Made by a program: the position numbers and the translations under genes. A model generated the notes under the pieces. It was not told the DNA's origin. It did no database searches and saw only the letters and a list, made by a program, of their open reading frames with translations. From NCBI GenBank assembly GCA_023459275.1, contig JAEWVC010000104.1, positions 1 through 12,101 of the forward strand: 12,101 nt of DNA, given 5' to 3'. The DNA is from Bacillota bacterium. Lineage in GTDB: Bacteria; Bacillota; Clostridia; Christensenellales; Aristaeellaceae. Below are positions 1 through 7,079 of the stretch, one piece after another (the first letter of the stretch is position 1; each line of letters opens with the position of its first letter).

Positions 1-241
1 CCATCAACAAACCCTTAGGAGGTATTGGAGGACCGCAGTCCTCCAATTGCAGATCGAAAATCAGCGACATGTGCGGTGATTTTCGCAGGAATTTCGAAGA
101 AATTCCTACCTTGCCCGAGCAAACGGCTGTACGATGGCGCAGCCGTCGTGCAGTGCAGCGAGGGAAAAACTCGAAAAAGTGGCAACGCCACTTTTTCGAC
201 ACGCTGGCCTTCCCCCCTGGGGGAAGGTGGCGCGTAGCGCC
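1..241. repeat. Structured dispersed repeat, left copy (chain of hairpins)
   Basis: The first 92 nt recur at 12010-12101 in the same orientation with four differences; the second copy runs off the window, so the full repeat length is unknown, and it may also extend left of base 1. The segment is a chain of inverted repeats: 24-33/38-47 (10 bp, loop 34-37), 55-63/77-85 (9 bp), 87-95/99-107 (9 bp, loop GAA), 123-129/140-146 (7 bp), 171-183/187-199 (13 bp, loop AAC), 208-216/219-227 (C-rich/G-rich arms) and 229-233/237-241 (5 bp). No convincing protein is encoded; short frames here have no ribosome site or family resemblance. From 242 to 343 I see only a 6-bp inverted repeat (278-283/295-300). 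It could be a non-autonomous mobile palindromic repeat or a composite of several. Transcription direction is unknown. Confidence 0.8.
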
Positions 242-343
242 GGATGAGGGGCAGGTGCCTAAGCGCTTCAGACCCCGCCAAAGAGATATCATCCCTTTGG
301 AATCCCTATCAATATTATAGTTGAAGTTTCCTGGGTGGGGTGC

Positions 344-377
344 GGGGAGGGGTTCCTTTTCAAAGGAGCCCCTCCCC
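344..377 (-). repeat. GC-rich hairpin repeat at the 3' end of the CapA-like gene (possible terminator)
   Basis: Arms 344-359 and 362-377 pair over 16 bp with one G-T pair and a two-base gap at the tip. The hairpin begins one base after the CapA-like stop codon on the minus strand. The block 322-378 aligns with 6069-6130 (shared GAAGTTT start, GGGG-T-CGGGGA arm, TTTTCAAA tip), so it is a second copy of a dispersed element, here lacking the far end of the right arm. No clear U-tract follows in the minus direction, so a terminator role is likely from position but not proven by sequence. Confidence 0.7.
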
Positions 378-378
378 G

Positions 379-1395
379 TTACTTCGGCACATACATACTT
401 TCCTGTACAATCATCTCGCTGTCCGCCTGCATCTTCCCAAAGATCCGGGCCTTATCTGTCCCCTCGGCAATCACGGGCCGGAAGTCATTTTCCGGCGCGC
501 TGCCGGTAGTGAGTACGGGGATCAGCAGAAGCCGCGTGCCCGCAAGCTGTTCCCCCTTCCACACAAATTCCGCCTGGGCCGCGCAGCCGTCAAACTCGGT
601 AAGATCAAGGTTCCCGCCGAATATGAAATTCCCCAGGCTGTAGAGGATCATCCCGCCGTGGTAGGCCTCTACGCCCTGCACCACGTGGGGATGGTGGCCC
701 ACCACCAGGTTCGCGCCCAGATCAATGGCTTCCCGGGCCATTTTTGTTTGCAGGCTGCTGTGGGTGCGGCTGTATTCCTCCCCGAAATGGCAGGAATACA
801 CAATGGCGTCGCACCCCATCTCCTTCAGCTTCTGAATGTCCCCGGCCATGACGGTCCTGTCCTGCCGGTACACCGTCTCCCGGATGCCTCCAAACCCGAT
901 CTTCTTTCCCCGGACCTCCTTCACCCACAGCTCTGCGTATCCGGCATAACCGATCTCCGCCGCTTGAAGGGCGCGTTTCGTGCTCTCCCGCCCCTTTTCC
1001 CCATAATCGATGAAATGGTTATTGGCAATGTTCACAGCCTCCACGCCGCCAAGACGCAGGATATCCGCATAGGCCGCTTCTCCCCGGAAATTATACAGCC
1101 TGCCGGAAGCCATATCCCCGGCACCGTCCTTGAGCACGCATTCCAGGTTCACAAGGGTAATGTCATCCGCGCAAAAGAGCTGCCCCAGCCCCGAAAATGG
1201 CCAGGACAGCCCCTTTTTTGCCATGACGCTGTCGAAGGAACGTTCGTCCCCCCGCGTTTCTTCCTCGCCCCCCAGCACGCAGTCCCCCGCCAGGGAGATG
1301 CATACCCGGGTCACATCCCCCGCAGCCGCCTGACCGCAAACCCAGCATGCCATCAGGCAAAAAACCATCAAAATCCGCCATGCGCCGCGCTTCAA
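379..1395 (-). CDS. CapA/PgsA-like family protein (calcineurin-like metallophosphatase fold), exported
   Basis: The protein (338 aa from the TTG start) has a hydrophobic N-terminus ending near GQAAAG, so it should act outside the membrane; C15 in an L-M-A-C context is a weak alternative lipobox. The PGA_cap/CapA signature runs in order: LAGDCVLGG (about 35-43, metal-binding D), NLECVL (83-88), ANNHFIDYG (124-132), CHFGEEY (202-208), GHHPHVVQGVE (233-243) and YSLGNFIFGG (252-261). The family includes the membrane CapA/PgsA subunit of poly-gamma-glutamate synthesis, but most members stand alone and their reaction is not known. No capB/capC/ligase genes are nearby, so a poly-glutamate role is not supported. 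The ATG at 1401 lies one base from the ribosome site, whereas TTG at 1395 is 7 nt away; I therefore start at 1395. It lies 140 nt downstream of the GH18 gene on the same strand. Confidence 0.85.
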   Translation of the reverse strand: MKRGAWRILMVFCLMACWVCGQAAAGDVTRVCISLAGDCVLGGEEETRGDERSFDSVMAKKGLSWPFSGLGQLFCADDITLVNLECVLKDGAGDMASGRLYNFRGEAAYADILRLGGVEAVNIANNHFIDYGEKGRESTKRALQAAEIGYAGYAELWVKEVRGKKIGFGGIRETVYRQDRTVMAGDIQKLKEMGCDAIVYSCHFGEEYSRTHSSLQTKMAREAIDLGANLVVGHHPHVVQGVEAYHGGMILYSLGNFIFGGNLDLTEFDGCAAQAEFVWKGEQLAGTRLLLIPVLTTGSAPENDFRPVIAEGTDKARIFGKMQADSEMIVQESMYVPK

Positions 1396-1402
1396 AGGCA
1401 TG

Positions 1403-1409
1403 CTCCTTT
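1403..1409 (-). promoter_or_regulatory. Ribosome binding site deciding the CapA-like start
   Basis: AAAGGAG on the minus strand. It ends one base before the ATG at 1401, which is too close for normal initiation, and 7 nt before the in-frame TTG at 1395, which is ideal. Confidence 0.65.
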
Positions 1410-1535
1410 GTTACCGGGCGACGGAATCCTGGTTGGCCGCCTGTTCCCCGCCCGCGTTCTCACTTTCTATGACACCGGAAAGGAGAAACATAACGCGGTC
1501 CGGAAAAATTTTTACAATTACCAGGGGCAAGCAGG

Positions 1536-2678
1536 CTATTTCAGCTTCTTGTACAGCGCGTTCAGAAGTGTTCCGTCCGCATTTTGCGAAAGCTCCCAGA
1601 TGCCCACCCCGCCAAGGCCTTGGGCATTGATATAGGCAGCCTTTTCCGCAAGGGAGGAAGCATCCTCATAGGTGATGAAGGTGGAGCCGTCAAACAGCCA
1701 GGGAGTGCGCCCCGCCGCGCCCACGTAGCGGGCGAAGGAACTTTGGGACAAATATTTCGATACGATGTCGTCATAATCCAGGGACTTGTAGCCGCTGTAG
1801 GTTTTATGGATGCCTGTGCCTCCGCCTTGCACGTTGGCATACCGGTGGCCGTAAAAGGGCACGCCCATCACCAGCTTTGCTCTGGGAAAGCCTGCGGCCG
1901 TCCAGGCCTTCACCGCCTGGTCGGCGCTCCACACAAACTGGGGAGAGGCGGCGGCGGAGCCATACAGCGGCGCGTTGTGGTCGGTATACTTGTCGGTGTA
2001 GCCGTGGATATCATAGGCCATCACCACGGCAAAGTCCAGATAAGCCGCGACGGATTTCATTTGCGTATTCTTGACATAGTCCGTCCCCGCGCCCCCGGCT
2101 ACGGTGAGCAGGTACCTTTTGCCGTCCTTTTTTCCCTGGGCGTCAAGCACTTCCCTAAGCTTTGCCAAAAGCAGGGTGAAATTTTCCTTGTCGCTGGCGC
2201 GGCAGGCGTTGCCCGCCTTGCCGCCGCTCACGGGGAATTCCCAGTCGATATCCACGCCGTCAAACTCATACGAGGCCGCGAACTCCGCCGCGCTCCAGGC
2301 GAAGGCCTCCCGCCGGGCCGCGGTGGCCGCCACGTTGGAAAACCTGGCCGAGCCTTCCCAGCCGCCCACGGAGATGAGCGTCTTTACGCCGGGATTTTTC
2401 GTTTTCAGCGCCCGCAGTTCCTTGAAATTCGCAAGATCCACATCGGGGTCGCCCAGCGCGATTTTGTTGTCGCTGCCAATGGCCGCGAAGGCATACAGAA
2501 TGTGGGTGAGCTTGGAGGCCGGGATATCCGCGGGCGTATACCCGGAATAGGCAGCCCAGCCGGCATAGTACCCGGCAATTATTCTGCCGCTTCCAGCGGC
2601 CAGCGCTCCGGTACTTAAAAAGCACAGGGCCAGCGCCATCATAACGGCCGCCGCCCGCATCCGTCGGTTTGGTTTCAT
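1536..2678 (-). CDS. Secreted glycoside hydrolase family 18 (chitinase-like) enzyme
   Basis: A single GH18 TIM barrel (380 aa) behind a type I signal peptide (basic MKPNRRMR, hydrophobic core, cleavage near ALAA, about residue 28). Seen motifs: YYAGW near the mature N-terminus (first strand), SVGG (103-106), the catalytic DGVDIDWE (140-147, acid/base E147), MAYD (220-223) and a C-terminal GIWELSQ (359-365). Family chemistry is retaining, substrate-assisted cleavage of beta-1,4 bonds next to N-acetylglucosamine, so chitin, chitooligosaccharides, peptidoglycan or host N-glycans are candidates. No carbohydrate-binding, LysM or cell-wall anchor domain is visible, so it is probably released. The frame stays open to 2720, but the predicted promoter -10 lies at 2719-2724, ruling out the outermost start. 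The choice is between ATG 2678 (12 nt from AAAGGAG) and TTG 2684 (6 nt). Confidence 0.93.
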   Translation of the reverse strand: MKPNRRMRAAAVMMALALCFLSTGALAAGSGRIIAGYYAGWAAYSGYTPADIPASKLTHILYAFAAIGSDNKIALGDPDVDLANFKELRALKTKNPGVKTLISVGGWEGSARFSNVAATAARREAFAWSAAEFAASYEFDGVDIDWEFPVSGGKAGNACRASDKENFTLLLAKLREVLDAQGKKDGKRYLLTVAGGAGTDYVKNTQMKSVAAYLDFAVVMAYDIHGYTDKYTDHNAPLYGSAAASPQFVWSADQAVKAWTAAGFPRAKLVMGVPFYGHRYANVQGGGTGIHKTYSGYKSLDYDDIVSKYLSQSSFARYVGAAGRTPWLFDGSTFITYEDASSLAEKAAYINAQGLGGVGIWELSQNADGTLLNALYKKLK

Positions 2679-2690
2679 GCGCAAAAAAGG

Positions 2691-2697
2691 CTCCTTT
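2691..2697 (-). promoter_or_regulatory. Ribosome binding site of the GH18 gene
   Basis: AAAGGAG on the minus strand. It is 6 nt from an in-frame TTG (2684) and 12 nt from ATG (2678), so both starts are possible and give the same mature protein after signal peptide removal. Confidence 0.6.
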
Positions 2698-2718
2698 CTT
2701 TTCATCAAAGATGGAACC

Positions 2719-2747
2719 AATATAGTATATTTGTGCGTTTCTTACAA
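2719..2747 (-). promoter_or_regulatory. Sigma-A type promoter for the GH18 gene
   Basis: On the minus strand, a -35 TTGTAA (2742-2747) and a -10 TATATT (2719-2724) are separated by 17 nt. This predicts a start of transcription near 2711, about 30 nt before the ATG. It suggests GH18 is transcribed independently of the PanE-like gene, whose stop is at 2811. An interrupted palindrome GTGGAAATTCTAC lies just upstream at about 2766-2778 and could be an operator, but nothing proves it. Confidence 0.5.
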
Positions 2748-2810
2748 GCAGAAATATATGGTATAGTGGAAATTCTACATAATGTTGGAACCCGGGTATG
2801 TTAGTATCTG

Positions 2811-3728
2811 TCAGTACCCCGCCTCGATCTCCATGATGCGCGCATACAGCATCCGGTTGACGGGGGTCTCAATGCCGTGCTTTTCAGCCAGCTTAAGCAC
2901 CGCGCCGGCAAACAGGTCCACTTCACTTTTGCGTCTGGCTTCCACATCCTGGCGCATGGAGGGCTTGCCGCCGGGATTGAGCGTAGTCAGGATGTTCAGC
3001 CAGTAGTCCAGGTCCTTTTCCCCAAGGTCCACGCCCTCCCACCGGGAAAGGGCGATTACCTCCCGCATGGCGGCTGTCACGGTATCCCGCTGCCTGCCCT
3101 CCGCCTGGATGGCGCCGTAATCCGGTCCGAACACCGCCACCGTCTGGTTGACGCCCACGTTCAGCATAAACTTGCCCCACATGCGCTTTTCCATATGCTC
3201 ATCCACCTCATAAGGCAGCGAGGTGGATGCAAAAAACCGCGCGATGCGCTCCACTTTTTCTGGGATGGGGCCGCCCTTTTCCGGGCCGATGGCCAGCCTG
3301 CCCATGTTTTGATAGGTCAGGCGGCCGCCCTCCTTCACCGCGTCCATGCCGTAGGCCACGCAGGGCACCACCTTATCCGCGCCATAGACGCCCGCGATGA
3401 TCCCCTCGCTGGTGATGCCGTTCAAAAGCGACAGGATAAGCGTACTTTCCCCCACCTGGTTTTGGATGGCCGCCAAAGCGTCCCGCAGCTGCGGGGATTT
3501 TACCGCCACCAAAATCAGGTCCGCAGGCGCGGTCTTCTCCTCCGGCGTCACATAATGAAAGCTGCAAAGCTCTCCGTTGGAATAAACTCCCTCTCTCTGA
3601 TACCTGGCACTCCTGTTTTCATCCGCAATGATCCGCAGGTTTTCCCGGGGCATCTTCTTTGACAGGTGGTATCCAAACAGCGTGCCCAGCGCGCCCAAGC
3701 CCACCACCGCCACGGTTTTGATTTCCAT
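2811..3728 (-). CDS. 2-dehydropantoate 2-reductase (PanE/ApbA) family protein
   Basis: A full-length family member (305 aa), cytoplasmic. The N-terminal Rossmann motif GLGALG (G10, G12, G15) binds NAD(P)H, with VAVKSPQ (74-80) and LLNGI (N103) completing the cofactor domain. The C-terminal ketopantoate domain carries the catalytic lysine in MWGKFMLNVGVNQT (K186, with N190 and N194 at the PanE spacing) and SM-QD-----KSEVD (S257, D261, E269), matching the substrate-binding pattern. PanE makes pantoate for CoA, but the family contains many paralogues acting on other 2-keto acids. No panB, panC or panD is nearby, and the partner is a molybdopterin lipoprotein, so I do not assign panE. The start is ATG 3728 with GGAAGG 10 nt upstream. 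It begins 23 nt after the stop of the preceding gene, implying co-transcription. Confidence 0.88.
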   Translation of the reverse strand: MEIKTVAVVGLGALGTLFGYHLSKKMPRENLRIIADENRSARYQREGVYSNGELCSFHYVTPEEKTAPADLILVAVKSPQLRDALAAIQNQVGESTLILSLLNGITSEGIIAGVYGADKVVPCVAYGMDAVKEGGRLTYQNMGRLAIGPEKGGPIPEKVERIARFFASTSLPYEVDEHMEKRMWGKFMLNVGVNQTVAVFGPDYGAIQAEGRQRDTVTAAMREVIALSRWEGVDLGEKDLDYWLNILTTLNPGGKPSMRQDVEARRKSEVDLFAGAVLKLAEKHGIETPVNRMLYARIMEIEAGY

Positions 3729-3751
3729 GCGTCGTTTGCCTTCCTTGCTTA

Positions 3752-4432
3752 TTATCTTTCGGAAACATCAGCGTCATTGGGGTACCCCCGCTGCTCCCAG
3801 TAGCCCTTGTAATTCGGGTCGTCCGAGAGGGTGATGCTGTTGACCCACCTGGCCCATTTATAGCCCAGCTTGTCCTCCGCCACCACAATAAAAGGATAGC
3901 CCATCTCCGGCGGCAGGTCAAGCCCGTTGGCGCCGTAAGCCAGAATCAGTTCCTTGCTTTTAATGGTTTCCAAGGGCAGCGATGTGGTGTACCCGTCCAC
4001 CGAGCCGAAGATCACCGTTACCGCTTCCTCTTTCGCACCGGCCAGGCCGATTAGGTTATTGAGCAGCACGCCCTTCCACAAAATGGTGGCGTCCCAGCCC
4101 TCCACGCAGTGCAGGGTGATCAGCCGCTCATAAACATCCATGGCCCGGACCTGGTCATAGGTCAAAGTCACCGGCGCATCCACCAAACCGCCTATTTGCA
4201 GGGTATACCCGGCGATATCCACCTGCTGCACGCCCTTGATGGAGTTGTCACGGGGCCCGATAGCCGGGTCCAGCCGGGCCCCCTGGTAGGATTCGATCTC
4301 GTTTTCCCTGTATCTTGACTGCGTAGCCGAAGAAACGGCGTCCGCACCGCTTTTCCCGGGATCATTCCCCTCTGCCGCGCAGCCGGTAACAAAAAGCAGC
4401 ACCGCCAGCAGGGCGGGAATCAAACGCTTCAT
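3752..4432 (-). CDS. Molybdopterin-dependent oxidoreductase domain lipoprotein (sulfite oxidase/YedY fold)
   Basis: 226 aa. The signal MKRLIPALLAVLLFVTGC ends in a lipobox (V-T-G-C18), so the protein should be lipid-anchored outside the membrane. After a linker (about 19-65) comes an Oxidored_molyb (PF00174-type) domain with QIGGLVDAPVTLTYDQV (79-95), LHCVEGWDATILWKGV (107-122) and DGYTTSLPLE. C109 is at the position of the cysteine that ligates molybdenum in YedY/sulfite oxidases. There is no haem domain and no Moco dimerisation domain, so it is the short form. Substrate and electron partner are not shown. The signal lacks a twin-arginine motif, odd for a protein whose cofactor is normally inserted before export. 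The ribosome site is AGGGGAGG, 8 nt from ATG. The 202-nt upstream gap holds a possible -10 TATGAT (4456-4461) without a well-spaced -35. It leads a two-gene unit with the PanE-like gene. Confidence 0.88.
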   Translation of the reverse strand: MKRLIPALLAVLLFVTGCAAEGNDPGKSGADAVSSATQSRYRENEIESYQGARLDPAIGPRDNSIKGVQQVDIAGYTLQIGGLVDAPVTLTYDQVRAMDVYERLITLHCVEGWDATILWKGVLLNNLIGLAGAKEEAVTVIFGSVDGYTTSLPLETIKSKELILAYGANGLDLPPEMGYPFIVVAEDKLGYKWARWVNSITLSDDPNYKGYWEQRGYPNDADVSER

Positions 4433-4634
4433 GCTTCAAGCCTCCCCTCGTATTCATCATACCCCAAATCCGCCTATACAACAGATACAAACAGGCGGTC
4501 CGGCGCATCGTCCGATGCTGTTTTGTTACCCAAAAGGGGCGTTCATGAAACCAGGCGGAGACGCCGCGCGGGGCAGGAAGCGTGTCTGGGTCCGGCAAAG
4601 GAATTATTTCCTGAACAGGCAGCATTTTCCGGCG

Positions 4635-6035
4635 TCAGCCAAAAAGCTTCCAGCCCTGCAAATATGCCCGGGTGTTGTCCAGCATGGTTTTGTACAGGCG
4701 CCGGGCATCCCCAAGGGATACGGCGCACATCAGCGGGTCGCCGGCGAAGGCGCAAATGGCCAGGGAGGCGTCACGGTTTTTGATGGCGCGCAGGATATCC
4801 CCCTGGGCGGCCACGGCGGGGGCGGTCAGCGCCCACACGGCGGGAGCCATGGCCCCTGAAAGCACGGGGGTCACGGTGTGGCCGCTTAAAACCGCATTGG
4901 TTTCCACCACCGCGCCCAAAGGCAGGTTGGAAATCTGCCCCCGGTTGGGCAGGTTCACATTGGTCACCATCTCCCCAAGGCCCAGGAACGCCTTGATCAT
5001 CAGAACGCCCTCCTCGCCGGTGGGCTGCAAATCCAGTTCTTCTTCCCCGGCATACAGCCGGGCTGCCCGGGCAAGACGGTTTTGAAGATCCGCCTTCCGC
5101 CAGGAGACGGGCGTCAGGGTGAATTTGAAACCGTGGGCCTTCTCCGGTGAGCTCAGATACCGGGGGCCGGGGTTGAACTCCGCCAGGTGCCTGTCCCCCG
5201 CGGCGGCAATCTGCCCGGTGCGGCGGAACAGGTCGAATTTCACCAGGTGGGCGCACTGAAAATATTTGTTCATCCAGTTGTCGTCGTTGCCTTCGGTATA
5301 GCCTGTCTTGGCATACTTGTCCGCAAAGGCATCGTACACGGGGTACAGATCCATCCCACGGTAGGATGCCTCCGTGAGGTAGGTAAAGTGGTTCACCCCC
5401 TGCACGGTGGTGCGGATATCCTGCCTCGCAACGCCTTCCACGCCCTTGATGTCGGCCAGCGCCTTGCACAGGATGGTCTGGGTATGGAATACCTCGTGGC
5501 AGCAGCCCACGGCCTTGATTTTGGGGAAGGTATCATACAGCACCCGAACGCACAGCGCCATGGGGTTGGTGTAGTTGATCACGAAAGCGCCGGGGCAGAA
5601 GGCTTCGATATCCCTGGCAATCTCCTGGAACATGGGCCCTGTGCGCAGCGCCCGTACAAGCCCGCCGGGGCCGGTGGTATCGCCCACAGGCTGGTAGACG
5701 CCGCAGGTTTCCGGGGCGTGGACATCGCTTTCCATCTCATCAAAGGTGCCGGGCAGGATGGAGATCACCACCACATCGGCATCCTTAAGCGCCTGGGCCC
5801 TGGTTTCGCAGGCCACATAGGTCCAGTCCCCCTTTGCCTCCTTGCGGGAGCGCAGGCGGTTGCCAATAACGGCGTTTTTTTGGGCCGCTTCCGAATCGAT
5901 ATCGTAGAGGCATACCGTTCCGGAGAGAGCCTCCTCCCGTGCCAAATCCGCCATCAGGCCCCAGGCCCAGCCCCTTGAGCCCCCGCCGATGTAGGCGATC
6001 TTCACGTCCATTGCTTTTCCCTGACCGTACCGCAT
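4635..6035 (-). CDS. Glycoside hydrolase family 4 (NAD+/divalent metal-dependent), alpha-glucosidase or alpha-galacturonidase type
   Basis: 466 aa, cytoplasmic, full GH4 length. Seen: NAD-binding IAYIGGGSRGWAWGLMADL (about 13-31), the acidic YDID (44-47), NYTNPM (154-159), CHEVF (179-183), GVNHF (213-217) and NLPNRGQISNLPLGAVVETN (a family C-terminal block). C179 and H216 match the metal ligands of GH4. The mechanism is NAD-assisted: oxidation at C3, elimination, hydration, re-reduction. The residues after the ligand cysteine sort GH4 members: CHSV is typical of alpha-galactosidases, CN/CD types of phospho-sugar enzymes. CHEV is known from AglA-like alpha-glucosidases and, as I recall, LplD-like alpha-galacturonidases, so an unphosphorylated alpha-glycoside or uronide is expected. 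Start ATG 6035 has GGGGGAG about 6 nt upstream; a second ATG at 6011 lacks this. It follows the GH43 gene by 69 nt. Confidence 0.92.
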   Translation of the reverse strand: MRYGQGKAMDVKIAYIGGGSRGWAWGLMADLAREEALSGTVCLYDIDSEAAQKNAVIGNRLRSRKEAKGDWTYVACETRAQALKDADVVVISILPGTFDEMESDVHAPETCGVYQPVGDTTGPGGLVRALRTGPMFQEIARDIEAFCPGAFVINYTNPMALCVRVLYDTFPKIKAVGCCHEVFHTQTILCKALADIKGVEGVARQDIRTTVQGVNHFTYLTEASYRGMDLYPVYDAFADKYAKTGYTEGNDDNWMNKYFQCAHLVKFDLFRRTGQIAAAGDRHLAEFNPGPRYLSSPEKAHGFKFTLTPVSWRKADLQNRLARAARLYAGEEELDLQPTGEEGVLMIKAFLGLGEMVTNVNLPNRGQISNLPLGAVVETNAVLSGHTVTPVLSGAMAPAVWALTAPAVAAQGDILRAIKNRDASLAICAFAGDPLMCAVSLGDARRLYKTMLDNTRAYLQGWKLFG

Positions 6036-6068
6036 AAAGCACTCCCCCTATTTATCGTTATATAAATG

Positions 6069-6130
6069 AAGTTTTTGAGGAAGGGGTCCGGGGAAGGAAT
6101 TTTTTCAAAAAGCTCCTTCCCCGGACCCCG
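6069..6130 (-). repeat. GC-rich hairpin repeat, second copy, overlapping the GH43 3' end
   Basis: The core arms 6083-6098 and 6114-6129 pair perfectly over 16 bp; the stem continues through a T-rich/A-rich segment toward a tip near 6105-6107. It aligns along its length with 322-378, with arm differences balanced on both sides (GGAAGGA/TCCTTCC here, GGAGGGG/CCCCTCC-type there). The GH43 stop codon lies in the tip. No U-tract follows on either strand, so intrinsic termination is unproven; an mRNA-stabilising or partial-terminator role between GH43 and GH4 is possible. Confidence 0.75.
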
Positions 6131-6998
6131 CCACCACAAGCCCCTCCCCCGTTTCCTGCACAGGCAGAAACAGGGGCCTTTCCAGGGGCGTTTTGTTGGG
6201 GGCATGGATGGCCAGCAGCAATTGCCCATCCAGCGTATAAAACAGCATGCCGTGGCCGCCGTCCCCGGAAAACAGGGCTTTTTCCTGATGGCGCCACGGG
6301 CCGAGAACGTTTCCGTTTTCACTGACGGACAGCCCGATGGCATACCCGGTTTCCGTAAGGCTGCTCCAGAGCATGTACAGTTTCCCGTTTGCCGGGCGGT
6401 ACAAAAACGGCCCGTCGGTGACATGGCCCCTGGCGCCGCTGGAATGGGTAACTTCCCTGGTCCACTTTACATCCCTGGCGGCAAAAAGCGCCACCGGCTC
6501 CCCGAAAGGCCCGGACAGGTCCTCCTTCAGGCGCAGGGCGCATACGGTACCGCCGCCCTCCTGCACCCATTCATGGCAGAAAACAATCCAGGGCATGCCC
6601 CGGTCATCCACAAACAGCGTGCCGTCCAGGCATTCCCAGGCGGAAGGCGTCACCCGTTCCGTTCCCCAGGGCACAAAGGGGCCCAGGGGGCCGTCCGCCC
6701 GCAGGATGGCCGTGCCCCGGCGCAAACCGGGCGCTTTGAAGGAGGCAAACAGGTAGTATCCGCCCCTGTATTTATGAAGCTCTGGAGCCCAGAAGTTTTC
6801 CGTGCCCCAGAAGGTTTCCCCGGGCGCAAACACCCGTCCCGCGGCAGCAAAGCCTTTTAGGTCCCTGCTCACGTACGCCTCGAATCCGTCGGCCCCGCCG
6901 TGCCAGCAATCGGCGTCTGTGGTCCCATATAGATAATATGTACCGTTTTCCGTAAAGACGAAGGGATCCCGCATATGGATATCCTCGCGCCGGAGCAT
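6105..6998 (-). CDS. Glycoside hydrolase family 43-like enzyme (arabinosidase/xylosidase/galactosidase type)
   Basis: 297 aa from ATG 6998, which has AAAGGAAG 7 nt upstream; an ATG 39 nt further out (7037) has no ribosome site. No signal peptide, so cytoplasmic. A single five-bladed beta-propeller is expected. Seen in order: HMRDPFVF (general base D11), YYLYGTTD, FWGTENFWAPELHKY (about 63-77), WECLDGTLFVDD (D125, the pKa-tuning Asp) and VTDGPFLYR (about 193-201), followed by LWSS, GPW and DGGHGML. The usual GH43 general-acid Glu (E-G/A-P) is Asp here (D195). GH43 enzymes remove alpha-L-arabinofuranosyl, beta-xylosyl or beta-galactosyl units from plant polysaccharide fragments; the exact substrate cannot be read. 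Its last residues (SGEGAF) are encoded by the palindromic repeat. It lies between the GH63-like and GH4 genes and probably shares a transcript with them. Confidence 0.88.
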   Translation of the reverse strand: MLRREDIHMRDPFVFTENGTYYLYGTTDADCWHGGADGFEAYVSRDLKGFAAAGRVFAPGETFWGTENFWAPELHKYRGGYYLFASFKAPGLRRGTAILRADGPLGPFVPWGTERVTPSAWECLDGTLFVDDRGMPWIVFCHEWVQEGGGTVCALRLKEDLSGPFGEPVALFAARDVKWTREVTHSSGARGHVTDGPFLYRPANGKLYMLWSSLTETGYAIGLSVSENGNVLGPWRHQEKALFSGDGGHGMLFYTLDGQLLLAIHAPNKTPLERPLFLPVQETGEGLVVAGSGEGAF

Positions 6999-7079
6999 TG
7001 CTTTTCTTCCTTTCTCCAGGGGCTTTTTCAAGTACATGCAACCAGGGTACCATGCTGCTCTTCAAAGGATAAAATACAC

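Noticed and set aside
25..320. Short frames in the left repeat
   Set aside because: They run through stacked inverted repeats with no ribosome site; the sequence is better explained as structured non-coding repeat.
379..1395. Poly-gamma-glutamate capsule operon
   Set aside because: Only the CapA-like protein is present, with no CapB, CapC or depolymerase gene next to it.
340..1635. Long plus-strand frame (431 codons) opposite CapA-like and GH18 genes
   Set aside because: Antisense shadow of two well-supported genes in GC-rich DNA; composition is rich in His, Pro and Arg and no family motif or ribosome site is seen.
4456..4481. TTGTAT and TATGAT upstream of the molybdopterin lipoprotein gene as a promoter pair
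   Set aside because: The spacer is only 14 nt, too short for a normal housekeeping promoter; only the -10 remains a weak candidate.
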